From the NCBI GenBank assembly GCA_003511125.1, contig DOJV01000047.1, positions 1 through 24,732 of the forward strand: DNA of 24,732 nucleotides, given 5' to 3'. The translations under genes and the position numbers were made by a program. The notes below the pieces were generated by a model. That model worked only from the letters and a program-made list of their open reading frames with translations, was not told the origin of the DNA and did no database searches. Each line of letters starts with the position of its first letter. The first letter of the stretch is position 1. Shown here piece after piece: positions 7,255 through 18,300 of this stretch. The stretch comes from Candidatus Uhrbacteria bacterium (lineage in GTDB: Bacteria; Patescibacteriota; Patescibacteriia; UBA9934; GWF2-40-263).

Positions 7255-7983
7255 GTGCATTCCAGTCTTTTCGTTCGGTTCATCGTGTTCCTTCACATCT
7301 TCGTTGTCCTCACCTTCATGGGTGGGTGTGCAACACCGCCAATCGAAATCGTCGCGGACGGTCACAACCAACTCGAGACCGCCGAAATCGTGCCTGCCCA
7401 CCAGTACACATTCGTGATCGACTATGACTTCTCGTCGGACAGCCCCAACATCGTCTTCCCAGATGGGACGATGGTGAATTCCTTCGAGGCCTACACCAAC
7501 AAGATCTTCGAGATCACAACGAACGACCCGAACGCCGCCATCATCATCACCATCGGTGACGATCTCTCCGAGGCCATCGGCACCGAGCTGACCGTCGCCT
7601 ACAATCTCGAACACGAGAACGACACAGGCATTGAACCACCTTGGACATATCAGGTCTCCGGCTATACGCTAAGCGGCGGTACCAACTACGGCTATGTCGG
7701 CGGATGCCTCAAGCGCAACGGAAGCTACTACGCCGTGCGTCTGAACAGCGGCAGCAGCCAAGTCTTCGACATGCACATGGTCGCCTACACGAGTGGTGGC
7801 AGACTCTGTGTCGGCTTCTATGAAAGCGTGCGCGGCTGGTGCTGGACCGACTGCACCCCAACCTACAGCGATGTGGTCTCAGCTTTGGTGACCGTCGCTG
7901 TTAGTGTCGGCCTGAGCTACGGCACAGCCTACATCATCGCCAACATCGCGGCCCCATTGGCCGTCGTCGCACTCGCCATCTAA
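7255..7983 (+). CDS. Predicted lipoprotein with hydrophobic C-terminus, function unknown
   Basis: 242 aa if read from the GTG at 7255. The N-terminus is a hydrophobic stretch ending in the lipobox LTFMGGC, so the mature protein should be lipid-anchored. The middle (residues 27-200) is a soluble, probably beta-rich domain with several Cys (in GGCLKRNG, GRLCVGF and RGWCWTDC) that may form disulfides. Residues about 205-242 are strongly hydrophobic and rich in Ala, Val and Gly, and the protein stops directly after them, so the C-terminus may also insert in a membrane. A better ribosome site (AAAGGTGG) precedes an ATG at 7238, which is in a different frame; one extra A in the five-A run at 7245-7249 would join that start (MDRKK) to this signal peptide. 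The start is therefore uncertain. Codon use is GC-rich. I do not recognise a family. Confidence 0.75.
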   Translation: MHSSLFVRFIVFLHIFVVLTFMGGCATPPIEIVADGHNQLETAEIVPAHQYTFVIDYDFSSDSPNIVFPDGTMVNSFEAYTNKIFEITTNDPNAAIIITIGDDLSEAIGTELTVAYNLEHENDTGIEPPWTYQVSGYTLSGGTNYGYVGGCLKRNGSYYAVRLNSGSSQVFDMHMVAYTSGGRLCVGFYESVRGWCWTDCTPTYSDVVSALVTVAVSVGLSYGTAYIIANIAAPLAVVALAI

Positions 7984-8006
7984 CCCAAGTCGAAGAGTCT
8001 CGCTTC

Positions 8007-8039
8007 GGCAGCCAACTACTTCGGCTGCCATCTTTTTTT
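8007..8039 (+). terminator. Rho-independent terminator after the 7255 lipoprotein gene
   Basis: Perfect 7-bp stem, GGCAGCC (8007-8013) with GGCTGCC (8023-8029), followed by a run of seven T after ATC. Confidence 0.9.
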
Positions 8040-8064
8040 AAAAAAATACTGAAACAAACTCGTT

Positions 8065-8352
8065 ATGTTCAATTTACTAAAAATTCTCTTTAATAAAAAA
8101 ACTTTGCCATACCAATTATCGGAAGAAGAGGAATCGTCTCTATTAAAACTTTCACAAGAAAAAAGTGTTCAAATAAATGGCGGGAATTTTATAATTAAAA
8201 AAATTGAGGAGTTACCCAATGGTGAAAAACATTATTTTTTCGACAATCGTGTTTTAATTTTTAAAGACAAAAAAATAAATTTTGCTATAGTCAAACCAAC
8301 CCGCCACGGAACCGGTTGGTGGCCGCAAAAAATAGAATCAATAAAATTTTAA
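8065..8352 (+). CDS. Hypothetical protein, 95 aa, AT-rich
   Basis: The ATG frame runs from 8065 to a TAA just before a strong terminator, with AT-rich codons like serS and unlike the GC-rich genes on either side. The protein is Lys/Glu-rich, with a helical first half (MFNLLKILFNKK, then SEEEESSLLKLSQEK) and a probable beta-strand second half (NFIIKKIEE, KHYFFDNRVLIFKDKKINFAIVK). No signal peptide, Cys or family motif was seen. No Shine-Dalgarno precedes the ATG. It is judged real from composition, the terminator fit and lack of overlap with another gene. Function unknown. Confidence 0.65.
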   Translation: MFNLLKILFNKKTLPYQLSEEEESSLLKLSQEKSVQINGGNFIIKKIEELPNGEKHYFFDNRVLIFKDKKINFAIVKPTRHGTGWWPQKIESIKF

Positions 8353-8363
8353 AGCAAAAAAAA

Positions 8364-8397
8364 ACACCTCAAACAAAATTACTTGGGGTGTTTTTTT
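8364..8397 (+). terminator. Rho-independent terminator after the 95-aa gene
   Basis: ACACCTCAA (8364-8372) pairs with TTGGGGTGT ending at 8391 (one T-G pair), followed by a T run to 8397. A preceding A run would allow reverse function too. Confidence 0.9.
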
Positions 8398-8462
8398 ATT
8401 TTTCCGGATTCCTTGCCACAATCAAAACTTATCCACACCCAGCCAAAAAAACCCATTGACCA

Positions 8463-8491
8463 TTGACAAACCCTAAAAAATGTTGTCAAAT
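8463..8491 (+). promoter_or_regulatory. Promoter of the small Asp-rich lipoprotein gene
   Basis: TTGACA at 8463-8468, a 17-nt spacer and TCAAAT at 8486-8491. The spacer begins AA then CCCTAAAAAA then TG, nearly the same as at the 5055 promoter. The leader (about 8498-8562) folds into a nested hairpin: GGGG (8502-8505) with CCCC (8528-8531), enclosing TTCCCCC (8508-8514) with GGGGGAA (8520-8526). Confidence 0.6.
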
Positions 8492-8562
8492 AAAGGTAGA
8501 TGGGGCCTTCCCCCCAAGTGGGGGAAACCCCTAACGTTCCTTCCCAACCAACGGAGTCACCC

Positions 8563-9243
8563 ATGACCGCCACCAACACCATGTCCCTCTGGGCCGTGAT
8601 GCTCCTCGGGCTGGCCCTCCTGGGCTGCCCGACTGATCCCAACGACACCGCCCCCGAAGGCGATGCTGACACTGACGCGGACGCCGACGGCGACACGGAT
8701 GCGGATGCAGACACGGACAGCGAGTACGCCATCATGGTGCTCGCCGGCACCACCGCCGCCTTCAACCTCTACGACGAGGACGAAGAGCCCGCACCGGACT
8801 GCGTCGATGTCTTCGGCTGCTGGATCACGGTTCCGGGGCCTGACACCTACGATGTCTACGCCAAGAAGGAAAACTGGATCTTTGTCCCCCAGACCATCGA
8901 GGTCACCGAGGGGATGAAGAAGCCTGTCGTCGACTGGACCGCCTTGCCCGGCCTTGAAGGGTACGCGCCGAATGGTGTGTACAGAAATCAGGACATGGAA
9001 GAGAAGAAGGTTACCACGACCTACGGTGACCCGAACGACTACTACGGCTATGAACATGTTTTCCTCGCTTTGCATGGGATGGATGTTCCGAACAAGATCA
9101 CCATCGACCTGTTCGAAGGCGATGATGAGGAGTGGGGACTGACGGTCTCTGGCGCCATCACGGCCGACCTCACGACCATCACCTACCACCTCGACTTCGG
9201 AGATGGCGACCCTGTTGACGAAATCTTGACGAAGATCAGGTAG
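8563..9243 (+). CDS. Small lipoprotein with Asp/Thr/Ala-repeat linker, function unknown
   Basis: 226 aa from the ATG at 8563, which has GGAG 6 nt upstream. An in-frame ATG at 8500 is rejected because it would translate the leader hairpin and bury the signal peptide. The N-terminus is a clear lipoprotein signal (AVMLLGLALLGC). After the lipid-anchored Cys comes a low-complexity linker of about 30 residues of D, T, A and G, the kind seen in surface lipoproteins of Myxococcota-type bacteria and similar to the T-D linker of the M23 lipoprotein at the window start. The remainder (about 160 aa) is acidic and looks beta-rich, starting YAIMVLAGTTAAFNLYDEDE, with one Cys pair (C-V-D-V-F-G-C) and an ending TYHLDFGDGDP reminiscent of carbohydrate-binding-like folds. 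It has its own promoter and terminator. GC-rich codons. Family not recognised. Confidence 0.82.
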   Translation: MTATNTMSLWAVMLLGLALLGCPTDPNDTAPEGDADTDADADGDTDADADTDSEYAIMVLAGTTAAFNLYDEDEEPAPDCVDVFGCWITVPGPDTYDVYAKKENWIFVPQTIEVTEGMKKPVVDWTALPGLEGYAPNGVYRNQDMEEKKVTTTYGDPNDYYGYEHVFLALHGMDVPNKITIDLFEGDDEEWGLTVSGAITADLTTITYHLDFGDGDPVDEILTKIR

Positions 9244-9267
9244 CCTCTCCGCCTGATCACGAACCTC

Positions 9268-9304
9268 CCGGCCTTGAGCATTTCTAACGCTCGGCCGGTT
9301 TTTT
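9268..9304 (+). terminator. Rho-independent terminator after the Asp-rich lipoprotein gene
   Basis: CCGGCC plus GAGC (9268-9279, with two extra T) pairs with GCTC plus GGCCGG (9289-9298), followed by six T. It closes the last plus-strand unit before the convergent giant gene. Confidence 0.92.
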
Positions 9305-9313
9305 ATTCGACCG

Positions 9314-9347
9314 TGTAAAACAAAAGACAGGGTAATACCCTGTCTTT
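9314..9347 (-). terminator. Terminator of the giant-protein operon
   Basis: An inverted repeat of AAAGACAGGGTA with TACCCTGTCTTT (9323-9347) gives a 12-bp stem with almost no loop. On the minus strand it is followed by TTTTGTTTTA. It lies 20 nt after the stop of the giant gene. Confidence 0.85.
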
Positions 9348-9366
9348 AAAAATCCACTCGCTTTTT

Positions 9367-12300
9367 TTATTCCGTTGACCAATCAAGGATGATCACACCA
9401 TCATAATTGATCCATGGATTACTACTTGTTCCACCATATCTATCAGCACAATCAACTTCGAATTCATCAAACAAACCATCGCCATCAGCATCTTGTGTGC
9501 TTGGACACTGGCCAACTGCGCACTCATAATTCCCATAACAACTAGTTGTATCATCCGCTGAATCACTGCCATTATAATTCGAGTCGCAATACCCCGTACA
9601 CCACCCCCAATTATCCTTCACATGCACCCGAGGTTGAAACACGCATTTGTTATCGGCGTCATCGATTACACCGCCGGTGCATGGTGAGTTTAATAATCGG
9701 CCACTGGTTTCGTCGGCGTATTGGCAGAGCGGTAAACTGGCGGCTGTGGTTATACCATCGCCGGCAAGACCACGGGAACAGGTGTAGTCGTGAGCAAAGG
9801 AAAAGTAAGCGGTTAGACAAGCCGAGGAGCTTAGACCAAATTCATCGGCTGCGCTAAGACAGTAAGAATTGTTGCGATCAATAAGACCGCGACGGTTTTT
9901 ATAATAACTGGTTTCGTCGCCAACCGTACCGGATTGACTGCCGAGCGGCCAGGCATAGTCCGTATATCGAGGATTGTCGTGATCATCGCCCCAATCGACA
10001 GTAACATCACGAAGTGGCATTTGGTTGTTGTTGGCCCAGGCGAAGAAGTTGACTATGGCGTGGTAGGAACCGCCTTCGGCTTCTAAGGTATCGCTGTCGT
10101 AACCGTTGACGCTGAATTTGCCTTCGTTTTGTTCTAGACAATCGCTACCGTAGCAAAGGCCGACGGAGGCGATGGTGGGCGGGGTGGGATCGCCGTCGTT
10201 AAATCTTTCACCGTAATCATCGCCGGAAGCTGTCACATCGTTCCAAATCCATGAATCAGCCGCGGTTAAAGTGTCTTCTGTAAATCCTCCTTTACTACCT
10301 AACCACTCGGAAGTAACACCGTCGACAGAAAAACTATCTATATTGTCATATCCGTCATCAAACGACCAAAGGGAGTAAGACTCGGCAAAAATCTGCTTTA
10401 ATAAATTTCGTGCATTGTTGTAATCATCAACAGCCAAAGTTGTAGTGACCGAACCGCCATAATTGCAAAAAGTTGTTACTGTTGCCATTTCTACATCTTC
10501 CTCCCTTATACACTCCATAAAGTAACAATTTTCATCATTAATGCAAGGAGCACCATTTTTCTCACCGCCTATACAAGTTCCTTCTGCTGCTGAACCATCC
10601 CAATCGCAAGTCACTCCGAAATTACATTCTGCATCGCTTGTACAACCATCACAATCAGAATCCCCGTCACCGTCCCGATCCTCACAAAATATACCAAGAG
10701 CGTCGCTTGATTCAACTTCACCGCTGTCGCCACCGGAAATTCCTAAAATAGTTGAAAGAGGCATGGCTTCAAGCAAATCGCCTGTATAACTAACAAACAA
10801 ATCTTCGCTCGAACAAGTGCCGTCGGTCGACATATTCACAATAATCTCTGGTGTTGAAACCGAAAACCCTTGAATTTCAGGATCCAAATCAGTACAAACA
10901 CCGACATGGTGCGGATATGGATCAGGCAGACCGTTCATAGTGTTAGGATCAACAGCCTGACCAAAGATCGTTGGCGAGGTATTTGTGGTATAACCGAGAT
11001 ACATCGAGCTAGAACCAGCCAAAGAATACAAGGACGGATTTTGAGTCCAGACTCGGTTTGTCCAGGCTTGATTATAATTTCCACTATTAGGATCCGAAAT
11101 ATTTGAAGCAACCTGAACAACGGAAGTGCAAGCGGCATATGTACCAATGTTATAATTTAAACCATCGAAACCATGAATACCACTTTCTTGAACCGGGATT
11201 TCGCTAATTTCTGGATAAGGAGAAATATAAGCGTCAAGTCCGGCTCCGGCTAAAACTCCGTCAACTTCACAGTCATCATAAAAATCAATGACTTCTTGAA
11301 AATTTCCGGAAGGAATATAAATATAGAAGTTCTGTCCAGATTCCAAAGACCCACCACGCATACTACTAGCAATAGAAGTGGCTACATAAACACCCGGACT
11401 TTCGTCACAAGATGAAGCCTCATTTATTAAGTCCGGAACGTTATCAGAAGTTCCTGGAGCTAAACAAGGATCTCCAATTTGACCATCGCCATCGGATTCT
11501 GTTTTATAAGAAGCTTTTGGCACACAGAAAAACGGACAGTCTTTGTCGCCATCGTCTTCGCAAATACTAGCAAAACCACCTTCACTTTCTAAATCTTCAC
11601 AACCACCCATGACCGCGAAAAAGCCTTCTGGACAAACAACGGAACCGAGACAATCACCGTCCTCACACATTCTGGCAGTAAATTCAGACCAGCTGCCATC
11701 TTGGCAGGTACCATAACCCTCGGCACAACCTTTATCGGTTGTTCCGATATTGTAGGCTTCTTCGATTTCCGCGCAATAATAAGTATCGCCCGCGTTATAA
11801 CCCGCGTCCGTATCGTTGGCATAAGCATCGCGCGAACCATTCAATTTATCAATCGGCAACCAGGTCAAACAGGTGCGATCCATACTGTCGGTGGAACCAA
11901 AGAGCTGGGTGGAAACATCGCGTTCCAAGCAATAGCCATCCCAGCCATAAACAGTATCGAGTCGATTTAATTTTTCACAAGTGCCGCCGGACAAACTTTC
12001 GTCTACTGTGCAGTCAGCATCAGTCTCGCATTCCAAACCTGGCGTTGATCCACCAGAACAAACACCGGTCAAAACTTCATCCCTTTCGGTATCAAGCGGG
12101 TAATATCGTTTAATAGCGCCTGAACCGTATTTGGCTTTTTCGTAAGAACAAAGACAGTCGGCGGATTCTTCTAAAATTGCTCCTTCACAAGATTCACCAG
12201 TAGGACAATCAGCATCGCTAAAACATTCCTCACCACCCGAATTACAAACTCCCGGAGTTACTTCCGTGAGCGCGCAGGTTGGCGTATCCCTAAAACCATA

Positions 12301-15300
12301 AACAAAATCATAAGGCACGGAATCGGCGGTTTCCGGATTTTCGTCGGCAGAAGTGAAGGAAAGGTAATCCGATGGATTCAACCAGTTATCGACAATTTTT
12401 GAGGCCAAGAATGGGGAATCGATTTCTGGGTAGCCGCGACAGGTTTTGTCTTCGGCGTAGGTTGGATTAAATGGTTGACCGTCGCGGTCGACCAAACAAA
12501 TGTTGTTGTAACAAGTACCGGTTTTGGCCAAAGCCGCCGGAATACATTCTGCACTTAAACCAAGCGAACTTGAACCACAATCGCTGTCGGCCACACAAGT
12601 TTCTTGCGCGCCAGAACCGTCAGTTTCATAGATTACCTCAACACAAGAACCGTTTTCACAAGTTAAACCACCGGTCGAATCATAAGCTAAACAATCATCG
12701 TCACTAGTACAATAAGAATCCGGCCAGGCGGCTTCGCAATAACCAATAATACATTCGCCGTCCGGGCAATCGCCGTCTTCGGTACAAGCGTTGCCGGTGT
12801 CAGTGCAAAAACCGGCTGTACAAGCTTCGCCGTCGGTTTCGTCACAGGTTGAAGCTAAGTAAACCAAATACCATTGATTGGAATCAAAAGAATAATCTTC
12901 GGGCAAATCTTCGGCCAACACACAATATGCCGCCGCTCCAATACCTCGACAGTCAGAACCGGTATCACAAGCAACCGAAGGTTCCACAATTGATCCGGCA
13001 TTATAACAATAACCCATTGGCGCAATATTATATTGATCCAGGAATTGCGCCGGCAACAAATTAGGAATGGCATAACCGGAATAATCCAAACCATACCAAG
13101 AAACATCGCGGGAAGAATATTTATCGGCGTCTAAAATTACCGGCTGCTCTTGCACCCAACCCGAACAGAAATTATCATTGCCGCCAGAAGAAAATTCGTT
13201 ACACAAACCAATACCTTGGCAAACATTAACCCAGCTGTTGGTTTTTTCGTCCCAAGCTGATTGCGAATCATCGCAAGCCAGCCACTCGGCACATTGTCGA
13301 TCGCGGTAAACTTTGATAACGCGGTTGGTGTCGTTTTCCAGCGCATAGACATCTAAATCAGAGGTTTCAAGATTCAAACAAGTTCCTGCAATTTCACGAT
13401 TATATTGATCCAGACCGGTTTGACAATCGTTGTCCGAAACACACGAAGAACTAAGAAATGCCGAGGCCACGACCTCACCCCAAAGATTGGTAATTTCGCT
13501 ACCGGTAGTAAGTTCGTAATAACAACGGTTAGCGCAAAGATCAACAGTGCCGCCGGTGGTTAAACTGAAATCGCCGCCACCGGGACAAGAAACCGGATCT
13601 TGCATTGATCTTGGCTCCTCGCCAAACAAAATGTCGGCGTGTTCGGAAGCCATATAACTGGCCGAGGCCGAGTAAGCCAGATTGGTGTCCATGGTGTCAT
13701 TGAAAAGTACACAACCGTCCAACAAACTCATCTGACCATCGCAACGATCAGTGGTGTTTTTTTTCTCCTCGGCAATGGAACTATTATCTAAGAAGAAATA
13801 AGAAGTACCTTCGGCACTATTCCCTTCCTCGGTGGCCAAGGGCTCGATAAATTCCGAACACTGGTCATAACTACTCGAACAGGAACCGGCCCAACCGGTG
13901 TAATTTGTGTCACCATTAAACCAAAGACCGGAGACGTTGCCGTTCTTAATGTACGAACCGAAATTAATCACGCAGGTTCCGTCTCCACCTAAAGCGCAGG
14001 CAGCATCGTTAGTGCAAGCCACACCGGTATCTTCCGAACAATAACCGGTGCCGTAACAGAATTGCGTGGTGCCACTTCTAAACCAACCACTGTAAGAAAT
14101 ATTGTTTAAAGAAACTCCGGTTTTATATTCACATGATTGTTCACCAGGATCTTTGAAATAATAATTACCATCGCTGGTCGAAGCCCATTCGGCACAAAAC
14201 AAAGATTCATCGGAACAAAGCGTGCTGTCGTAGGAATCCGGTTGATTCAAAATATAAGTTGATTCAAAAGCAGTCACCACAGACTTGTCTTGACTGAAAA
14301 CCGGCAAACCGACCTCGGTACAACCCATATTTTCAGAAGTACAGGAATAATCAGAACTGGAAACCAAATAAACTACTTCATCGGTCGGCACATAAACCGT
14401 TTCTGGACCAAAAACAACGTTGGTTGGCAAAGGAGTTGGTAAGTTGCTATCGGAATTAAATTGGCAATTGTTACGACCGGCGATAATTGTACAAACCTCT
14501 TCACCAGAAACTTCGCAAGCCGTGGCCGAACTTAAAACATCTTCGGCAATATCCAGGGCTGTATAAGCGTAAATTCCGTCGCCGTCAGTATCGATTGGAT
14601 TGTAACAAGTGGCGTTGAAAACTTGAGTATAAGAAGAGGTTGAATTTTGCGTATCAAAGAAAGCCTCACAACCAACCACGGATTCAGAACACAAACCGCT
14701 GAATTGATACAAATAATAAGTAGTGTCGTTTTGATCAGCGTATTCTTCACAACCCAAATAATACTGTGGTGAAGAAGCACCGGCCGCGGTTTCGTCGCAA
14801 GTTGATGGTGTGACCCAGGAATCTTTAATAAGAGTAAGATCCTCTTCGGTCTGCACCAATTCTATATTATCAAGATAAACCACTTGCCCGCTGGCAGAAA
14901 AATCAAAAGCTAATACTGCAGTTTCATCAAAAATCGCAAAGTCACTACCGGTAGTCTCGATCGGACCGATTTCGTATAGCTGCCACGAAGAACTCAATTC
15001 CGTAACCTCGTCGGAAAAAAAGTGGGCATCGTCGTCGCCACCATTATCAACCAACGAAGGCCGCACCGAACCCGTGCCGCTAGCCCAGAATTTCAAAACA
15101 TAAGTCTTGCCAGCCACAATATTATCCGGAGCAACAATAACACGACTGTTGGAAGAGGTGGTCGTTACCTTAAGCGAATGACCATCAACGGCAACCGATT
15201 CATTACTAATAGCCAAACTGGCATCTGTTGAAGTATAACCATCGTAAGTTCCATACTCAAAATATTCTGTAAGAATCGAAGAGGAATTACGGCTAGAGCC

Positions 15301-18300
15301 ACCGGTGTATTCGCGACAACCAGCCATGGCCACCGGACAAACCGTACTTTCGTTTGGTTCAAGATAATAACGGCACTCGCCGGCCGCGGTCATAAAGCCG
15401 CCAGAGTAGGCGCAATCTGTGGCATCGATTTCGGTTTTTCGATAAGCCGTACAATCATCGGAGACACTAACGGTTTCGGAAAACAAACGATAGTGAATAA
15501 CACCTAAACTATCGTAAAACTCCCGACAGTCCGGATTGGTTAAAATGTCGGCGTGTTCATTACACTCATCGATGATTTTCAGAACATCTAAATCATCGGT
15601 ACAAATTAAATCATTAACCGACGAGACTTCCCAACTAGTACACGGAGCGTTGCCGGCCGAGGTGTCATCACTAACACTAGCTGTACCCTCGGTATAACCA
15701 ACAGTATCATTCACCGCCAATTGCGAACTTAACAAAAGATAAGAAACCAGCTGATAACCAGCGGCATCAGAACCTTCCCAAGTAAAGAAAACTTCGCCGG
15801 CGTTCATTTCTGGAGTTACGCAGGCTCGCAAATACGAATAAGTTTCGATTTCTTCGGTTTCCAAATTAGTAAATTCGTCGCAACCAACATAGGCCGAAGA
15901 ACAAGTGTTGGCTGAATCAGAAATAAAATAAAGTGGAAATTCTTCGGCGTCATAATCCGTAGATTCTTGTTTGTAGGTGGCGTAACCAACACATTCGGAC
16001 GGACATTGGTCGGTTTCGGAGATAATGGCCGGCACACTCGGATCACCATCGACCGGGGTGTACAGTGAACAACCGACCTCGGTAGCCGAACAGACTTGAG
16101 TATAGTTATCACAATCAGCCGGATCGGTGGCTTTACCTTCGCAACCCAACCAGGCCGGCGCCAACTGCAAATATTCGACAGCCGGAGAAACATCACTATA
16201 ATCTTCGTGAAAATCACTCGGCACTTCACCTACCTCAAGCTGAATAGCATCGATATAAATTGTGGCCGTACTTTTAATCGTCAAGGCGCCGACGATCCAA
16301 TCGCGGCTATCGCTCAAACTTGGCGTAGTAAATGTACAATCGTAACTGGCGAAACTCGAAGTCCCGAGAGATGAGTTGGAAGAAAGAGTTACGGTATCGG
16401 TGCCAGAGAGAGAGCAGTCAGTGCTATAACCGGTTAAAACAACCGAAGTATTCGAAGAATCCTTTAATTCCAAAGACAAGGTCGCCATTGAATCACTAGC
16501 ACTTCCTTGGGCATAAAAAGACAAAGTGTAAAAACGATTTGGTTGAAGACGAATTTGACTTTGGTTCAATTCCGGACCATCCAAATAATAACTGTCTGTG
16601 CCACTAAAAGCATAAGAACCGGATTCGTCGTAAATGAAATCGTCGGTCGCAGTAGTTGTCCAAAAATCAGCCGCGCCGTTATCGTCCTCATCGTCTTCAA
16701 AACTGGCGTTACGAATCAAATTAAGCGAAAGAGAGTCGTTAACCGGATAAACCTTGGAACAACCAACGGTTTCTTCGGAACAATACTCAACCTCGGAATT
16801 TAAATAAATTCGATCTTCAAAAGAATAAACGTTATAACTTCCCTCTTCGACACCGTCGCCATCGACATCATAATCATAAGTAGTACGCGCGGTTGGCGTG
16901 CCCGAAGAATCAAAAGACAAAACATCGTTCTCGCGACCAGCGGTTAAATACAAGTCGTTGGTTGGCAACCATTCGTAAGTATCATCACTGGTATCGGTAA
17001 CAGTACCGGCATTGGTGGCGTATTTGTTGGTGCGATACCACAAACAACCGGCATTGGCCGACGAACAGATTCCTTGATCTAAAGTGTTTAAAAGCCAATT
17101 ACTCTTGACCGAAGTTTCAGAATTAGTAAAACTCATGCAAGTGGCGTAATCAGCCGGACAAGCATCGCCGTTAAAATCCCAGGTATTTTTTTCGCGCACA
17201 CAATAACCATAACCTAAACAATTCCCGTCGGCGTCTTCGCCCACGCAACTTGGATCATCAACACAACTGCCGGAACGGCCGGCCAAATCGGCCGAGATTA
17301 ATTGTTCGCCAATCATCGAAGCATCACAGCGTTGTTCCGGATATTTAATGATCCAATTTGGATCAATTAAATGACACCAAGGATGCTCGGCGTCTAATTT
17401 ATTGTCACTGTTGCAGTCATTAAAACCGGCCACAACCTCTTGCAAAGTTATTGGACTGCTAACGGAATTTTGCTCGGAAGCTGCGGCTATTTCCCAACCG
17501 ATTGGCAAAATTCGCGCCTTGCGAAGTTTGACCAAGTTGCCGTAGCAATAACCATAAGTGTAACAATTAGGATCTTGGTTGTGAGTTAAATCATTGGGTG
17601 AATAAAGAGCCCAATCGCCAAAAAGTTTACCATCGGCCATGGCCTGACCCACAGTAATCCCTTCCCCGGCCGATGACCTGGTAACCACGCCAAACATAGA
17701 TAAATCCATGACGCAGTTGTTTGCCTGACGAACCAAACTGGTACCACTGGTACAGGTTGTAAATTGGGTTAAAATACTATAGTTATCAAGACTCATCGGG
17801 GTGGTAGAAATCAGATCAGAAAAAAATTCTTCGGCTTGACTTCGACCGAAAGACGAAGAACTCTCGTCGTCAAAAGGATCGGCTTCTTCCGAGTCTGATT
17901 TATAAAGACCGTTTTGAATAAATCGATCGACACCTTTTGAAATAAGTGTGGTTAAAAAAACCGAGGTGGTTTGTTTTAACATCATTAGCAGAATATCAGA
18001 ATCGGCAACGGCCGCATCCATGGCTTTATCAAGTTTGCCCTCTTTGGTGAATTGCAATTGGGCCTGAAAACTTCCACTAACCACTTCGGCCGGAGTTTCC
18101 ACGGTTCCGGTAACAAAATCAGAAACATCCTTGAAACGTTTATTGGCCAAAAAGTCGCTCCAAAGATTTTGTTTTTTTTCTAAAGTTTTTTCGTTAACCT
18201 TGATATTAGCCTCGACAAAATAAGATAAAGAATTTTGGCCTGGCCGCAAACCTTTGGCAACTTCGTTTAAAATTGCTTCGGTCGGACTTGCGGAAGTTTG

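Noticed and set aside
8500..8562. Earlier ATG at 8500 for the Asp-rich lipoprotein
   Set aside because: It would translate a stable leader hairpin and place 21 polar residues before the signal peptide; ATG 8563 has a good GGAG site.
11589..16803. Numerous short frames within the giant gene on both strands
   Set aside because: All are shadows of the 3189-codon frame and lack ribosome sites or recognisable products.
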